Origin: Parachlorella kessleri
Lineage: Eukaryota; Chlorophyta; Trebouxiophyceae; Chlorellales; Chlorellaceae
Assembly: GCA_001598975.1 (NCBI GenBank)
Contig: BBXU01000291.1
Location: 1-64,000 of the forward strand
Direction: 5' to 3'
Length of the DNA: 64,000 nt
The notes under the pieces are model-generated. The model did not search any database and was not told where the DNA came from. It saw nothing but the letters and a program-made list of their open reading frames with translations. Of the stretch, positions 59,205-64,000 are shown piece after piece; the stretch's first letter is position 1; each line of letters starts with the position of its first letter. The position numbers and the translations under genes are program-made.

Positions 59205-62200
59205 ATGGCCTTCATGCCGTGGTGCAGGATTAGTGTGATTGGCGGCGGCGCCTGGGGCACTGCCCTGGCGCTGCACGCGTCTCGCATGGGGCACGACACC
59301 CTGCTATGGGCCCTGGAGAAGGATGTGGCTGACGCCATCAACACACAGCATGAGAACACCGTCTTCCTGAAGGTGGGCCTGGGGCTAAACCTGGCGCCTC
59401 TGCTATATTGAGCTTGCAGTAGCTCGAGCCTATCAGAAGTGACCCTGAAATCGAAGCTGCGAGGTGAATATCTTCTAGCGCCCGGGAACTAAGTGCGCTG
59501 CTGGTCTCACACACACTGACTTTCCATCATGCATTGGGCGTCCCACAGCCCTGCAGCCTCCCACCTATGCATTTGTTTTCCTGATCCTGTCGGCACAGGG
59601 CTTCCCCCTCCCAGAGACCCTTCGGGCCACCAATGACATCATTGAGGCTTTTGACTATGCTGAGGTCATCCTTACAGTCATCCCAACCCCCTTCCTGGAG
59701 CGCACTATCGCCAAGGTCAAAGACCACATCAAGGGAGACAAGGTCAGCTTCTCAACTGTGTAGGAGGCTCCTTTCAGGCTTTCTTTGTCAGTGGTGGCCG
59801 AGGATGTGAGCAGAGGACAGGTAGAGGAAAACTGTGTGGGACAGGTTGTACTTGACTCACAGGAGTGCAGATGTGTTGTTAAAACAATGAACATGAAAAT
59901 GGCAACCCTGTCACATGCAATTCCTTGGAGCCCTGGAGCTTGGTCCTGTCCATTTCCTGAAGTGATGTGGTCGCATGGACTGGACCTTGATGCTAATTTG
60001 CAAACGGCTCTGCAGGCAACCTCAGGAGATGCGATGCTGTCTCCCCATAGCGTTTGTGCGATGTAACAGACTGCACGCGCCCTTGCAGGCCATGCTGAAC
60101 ATATTAACGCAACAGAAAAAACTCCTTCCTACCGCCTTGCTCTGCCACTGGCTGCAGATCCTGGTGTCCTGTACCAAGGGCATCTTGAATGACACGCTAG
60201 AGACGCCCCACGACATCCTCAACCGCGTCCTGCCCGACAGGCTGCACTCCAGGTGGGTGGGTGCGTGCCTGCTAGCCGCGCCTGTGTAGACTCATGCCCC
60301 AGGTGCGCCGCACCTACTCTAGATATCCCTGGCGTGGAGGCGGTCTGCCCACCCACCAACAGGGCCTGCTAGCTGATTCGCAGGCAGCACATGTGGCTAT
60401 TGCTATCATCATTTCATCATCATGTGCCTCACCACTGTACGCTGGTGACACCACACTGCCAATCTGCCGTGGCTGTCCATGTCCTTGCCTATGCTCACTC
60501 GCCACCTGGCCGCCCTTGTTGCCCCCAGTTGGGGGACTCACGGCAGCATGGTCAGGTGGCGGTACGCTGTTAGACTAGACTAGCTGGCCGCCCTGCAGGC
60601 TGGCTTACCTGAGCGGGCCGTCCTTTGCAGCCGAGGTGGCCCAGGGCAACCCCACCGCGGTGACCATCGCCAGCGAGAGCGAGGAGGTGGCCCAGAGGGT
60701 GCAGGAGCTGCTGTCCACGCCCCGCTTCCGCTGCTACCGCACCACGGATGTCATCGGTGGGTGGGACGCGGTTGATTGGCTCGGCGCCTGCAAGCTCAGC
60801 TGAGGTTGAGGGTGCGGGGACGCCACCCAGGGTTGTGTCGCCCCTCCGTGAATCTGCACCTGGAGAGTGGGGCAAGCGTTTGCAATGCTATGAGCAAGCC
60901 GTGCGTGGCAGCGTGGATGCGGCAGCCTAGGGATGGCAAATGAAGGTGTAGCCGCCGTTGAGTCCATACACTGGCAAGAAGCAAACGCTGTGAGGTTGCA
61001 CCGCAGGCGTGGAGCTGGGTGGTGCGCTGAAGAACGTGCTTGCCATCGGGTGCGGCATGTCCGATGGCCTCGGCTTTGGCAGCAACGGGCGGGCGGCACT
61101 GATCACCCGCGGGTTGGATGAGATCACCCGGCTGGCAGGTGGGTGGGTGGGTGGCTGGCTGGCTGGGGTGGTACTAGCTGTTTGGGCTGAGTAGCTCTTG
61201 AGGAGCTTGCTACCCTGCGAGCACTCGATAGCAGTGGTGAGCCCTAATGAGATGATCCGACTGGCAGGTGGATGGCGGGCGGGATCGATACTGGCTGCTA
61301 CATGGCTGAGCGCTTGAGTGGGACTGCAATTTGCTAGCATGCTGACAAGGAGCGGGCTGAATGATATTTAGCTGCCTGGCAGGCGGGCGGCTGGCGTTCA
61401 GTGTTGCTTGTTTGGTGGACTGCATAGCTGAGACCTAAGAGATGCAGCAGTCTAGCTGATCGTGATGGTGGTGTGGTAGATGAGTTTGGACGGGAGGGAC
61501 GAGGGCAGAAATGGGGGCAGTCTGTCCAGTCGGCCGACCTGGGCGCAGTTTCTGGAGGAGTTCATTTGCTGGCGAGTGTCAGGAACCACCAAGGGCAAGC
61601 TGCCATCCAAGACGTGTTGGTCTGCAAGTGGCGTTGTCGCAGCACCGCAGGTTTGTTGCTGGCTTGCGTTCTGCCAGCCTGCTGGCTCTTCCAAGCCTTG
61701 ACCAAGTTTTCCTCTTTGTTCTTACTATCACCTGCAGTCGACTCGGGTGCCAACCCACTCACAATGGCAGGCCTGGCGGGCGTTGGCGACATAGTGCTGA
61801 CATGCACGGGCGACCTGTCTCGGAACCGTACCGTGGGTGAGCACTTTCCCTGAATGTACAAGGGGTATGACACACTGCTCAGAAGGCTTGTGGCAAACGA
61901 GCAGTGCATCCCGGGTTGAGCTCCTTGACTTCCCGTGACGAAACGCTGGGCAGCTCAGTCAATAGCTGGGGTCGTGCTCTGCCGTTGCCATGCGTCTGGG
62001 CCAAGGTAGCGGTCCTTAAGAGGGGCAAGCCGTACCTAGCACCACACCTGGCACACAAAGCGCACAGCGTAGCCTGGGCAGTGTTTTTTGTTTTGTTTTG
62101 CCATGCCAAGCGACAGGCATGCGGCTGACCAAGGGGGGGTTACCGGAGAGGGCCAAACATAGCCGGCACCCACATGCGACACGTCGTGCCCGGACTCCCA

Positions 62201-62786
62201 GCTGCGCTTCTTTCCTGCTTCTGGCGCTGTGCAGGGATGCGCCTGGGCAAGGGGGAGAAGCTGGATGACATCATGAAGACCATGACCGCGGTGGCTGAGG
62301 GCGTGCTCACCTCCAAGTCTGCGCACGACCTGGCCAAGAAGAAGGGCATCGACTGCCCTGTGATCGAGGGCATCTACAAGGCAAGCAGCTGGCACTTGCT
62401 TGTTCAAGGACAATCCTGGCTGACGGGGGTAGCTTATGAGGGATGTGGGATGAGAGCCTGAGCCGAGAAGTGGGCAATGGCTGCGCTGTGATCCAGGCCC
62501 ACTGCAAGGCGAGCTGGCTGGGGTTGGGGCGGCTCCCACTCTTGTACAACCAACTCCCACCTTGTTTGTGCCGCCCCTACCCACCACCAGCCCACGGGCA
62601 ACAATCGCAAGCGTGGTGTGCCACATCCAAGGCAGCGGCAGCGCAGCGGCACAGGGTTTTCACGTTTTGCTGCAGGTCATCCACGAGGGTGCCGATCCAA
62701 GGCAGATGCAGACGGAGAACATGTCGCGGCCGCTCAAGCACGAGGTCAACCCTCTGGTGGCGGAGGCGGCACAGACCACACAATGA
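59205..62786 (+). CDS. NAD-dependent glycerol-3-phosphate dehydrogenase
   Basis: Interconverts dihydroxyacetone phosphate and sn-glycerol 3-phosphate with NAD(H), feeding glycerolipid and glycerol synthesis. Eight exons join exactly to 350 residues: 59205-59372, 59599-59742, 60158-60252, 60599-60756, 61007-61138, 61738-61836, 62235-62380 and 62676-62786. The Rossmann motif is at the very start ([14 protein letters not shown]). [29 protein letters not shown], the catalytic Lys in [39 protein letters not shown] and SRNRTVG follow; all match the bacterial/plastid-type GpsA branch. ATG 59205 leaves only eight residues before the first strand. An AG acceptor at 59227 leaves open an upstream exon with a transit peptide. 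There is no fused phosphatase domain, unlike the two-domain forms known in some chlorophytes. Intron 7 has a GC donor (GCAAGC at 62381). Confidence 0.93.
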
Positions 62787-63657
62787 GTGGCTGGGTCCGC
62801 CTCAGCACGGTCAGATGGCTGCTGACTGACCCGTGGTCAGCTTGCTGGTGGCTGGGCATGGGAAGCAGGATGGAGGGATGCAGCATGTGACTATGCGTTG
62901 CAGTGGCTACGTGGTCAGGGCGCACCAATTGGCTGCAAAATGCCCTATCTGGGATCGAACACAACCAAGCAGGCGGTGGACAGTTTAATGAGTGTGAGAG
63001 GGAAGGCATACGCCTGATATGCTCTTCTGTCTGACTTTTCTGAGGTGGTGCTGCCTGCCCATTTTGCACGTTTCAGTGTTCTGGTGCTCTGATCCTGCTT
63101 TCTGGTCTGGGAAGTTGTGAAACCTTGGCCCAGCTGACAAACTCTGCTTTTCTTGTGTCACACAGTATTTGTTGCACTGTGGCAGTGTTACTAACCTCTG
63201 CAAGCGAAACCCACTGGCATGCTGGTGTCACCCCTTCATGTCAGGTGCAATTGATCTTAGACACCGAGTGCAACCAGAACCATAGCAAGTATGTGTAGTG
63301 TGTGCATACACGAGTGCTGCCAAGGAGAAGGACTCAGGAGAGAGCAAGTCCTGGGGTCTGTGTGAATGCGCCTGGACTGTACAAAACGGCAACTTGATGA
63401 CGCAGCAAGCAACCCAGGGCTGAACTGATGTGTACCAGGTCTGGCCAACCTACCCCCGCCCCCCCGCCCTCCTTCATGTCATCTATATGGTAATGTCGCT
63501 GTACCCCTTTGTCAGTAGTTTGCCCAACGATACTCTCTTGTGGCAAGATAATTAAATTTTGGTTTGATTTAAGTGTTTACTGACACCCCGGAAGCCGCTG
63601 CATGCATGCCACTCGTCGTGCTACTTAACCTTTCCAGGCTTTAAGACGTTAGAAAGC
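62787..63657. other. Intergenic, no gene seen
   Basis: About 870 bases between the GPDH stop and the helicase start on the same strand. It contains a C-rich run near 63455-63470 and AT-rich DNA around 63545-63575, just upstream of the helicase. Confidence 0.5.
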
Positions 63658-64000
63658 ATGGCGGCAGCGGAGAAGCAGCTTTCAGACGAGGAGCATGCGA
63701 AGGCGGTGCAGGCCTTTGAGGCACTAGGAATTTGCAACCAGCTTGCAGAAGCTGCTGCATCTCTGGGTTGGAAGAGCCCCTCTAGCATTCAGGATCAGGC
63801 CATTCCACAGGTGTTGCAAGGTATGCGTGGGCAGCGCGCTGTGGGCAGCACAGTCGCACCATGGTGGCCCTCCAGGGTGGTGTTCTCGCCAAGCTACCTG
63901 GCACAACATGTCTCTGTGGTGTCCCCGCAGGTAATGACGTCATAGGCTTGGCACAGACAGGCTCTGGGAAGACGGGCGCCTTTGCGCTGCCCATCCTACA
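63658..64000 (+). CDS. DEAD-box RNA helicase, DDX47/RRP3 type (5' part)
   Basis: Nucleolar helicase of pre-rRNA processing (RRP3 in yeast, DDX47 in animals), cut by the window end. Exon 1 (63658-63820) starts at ATG with MAAAEKQLSDEEHAKAV, then the Q-motif region FEALGICNQLAEAAASLGW and SPSSIQDQAIPQVLQG. Exon 2 starts at 63931 after a CCGCAG acceptor and joins in phase: GNDVIGLAQTGSGKTGAFAL and PIL. AQTGSGKTG is motif I (Walker A). The sequence DVIGLA.TGSGKTGAFALPIL is closer to the DDX47/RRP3 group than to other DEAD-box families. Motifs Ia-VI lie outside the window. Confidence 0.85.

Noticed and set aside
9..64000. CRISPR arrays, insertion sequences, rRNA genes
   Set aside because: No regularly spaced repeats, transposase motifs or rRNA signatures were found on either strand.

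Overview
The window looks like nuclear DNA from a green alga. It is GC-rich, and its genes are split by many short to medium introns with GT/GC-AG borders and strong G/C third-position bias. The conserved proteins are plant or algal in type: plastid-type MsrA, plastid uroporphyrinogen-III synthase, RPN1 and a DDX47-type helicase. Low-complexity Ala/Gln stretches and frequent CAG/GCA repeats also fit a core chlorophyte. A Sphaeropleales-like alga is my guess; this is composition-based inference, not proof. I joined exons by hand, checking reading phase and splice borders. I saw no bacterial operon, CRISPR array, rRNA or convincing tRNA.

Layout. 0-8 kb: 3' end of an unknown plus-strand gene, then a large unknown plus-strand gene with a Lys/Arg-rich start, a polyQ tract and an Ala/Pro/Lys-rich tail. 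8.2-11.3 kb: uroporphyrinogen-III synthase (+). 12.1-16.3 kb: alpha/beta hydrolase (+). 16.7-18.9 kb: peptide methionine sulfoxide reductase A (-). 19.5-25.6 kb: two tandem F-box/leucine-rich-repeat genes (-). 26.7-28.5 kb: type II membrane glycosyltransferase (-). 28.5-33 kb: mostly non-coding, repeat-rich DNA. 33.2-34.2 kb: secreted Cys-rich protein (-). 35.3-39.7 and 40.4-45.4 kb: two tandem secreted subtilisin-like proteases (-). 46.1-48.2 kb: SAC3/GANP-family gene (-), head to head with RPN1 (+, 48.6-58.1 kb, 18 exons). 59.2-62.8 kb: NAD-dependent glycerol-3-phosphate dehydrogenase (+). 63.7 kb to the end: 5' part of a DEAD-box helicase (+).

The genes do not form one pathway. They are a mix of housekeeping genes (tetrapyrrole synthesis, oxidative repair, proteasome, glycerolipid supply, rRNA processing) and lineage-specific tandem families. 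The most notable points are: the two tandem duplications, with signs of gene conversion, decay and C-terminal divergence; a protease architecture with an uncharacterised beta-rich N-terminal module; an intronic hairpin in RPN1 whose loop is complementary to the DNA just after it; and a perfect 17-bp inverted repeat just upstream of one F-box gene.
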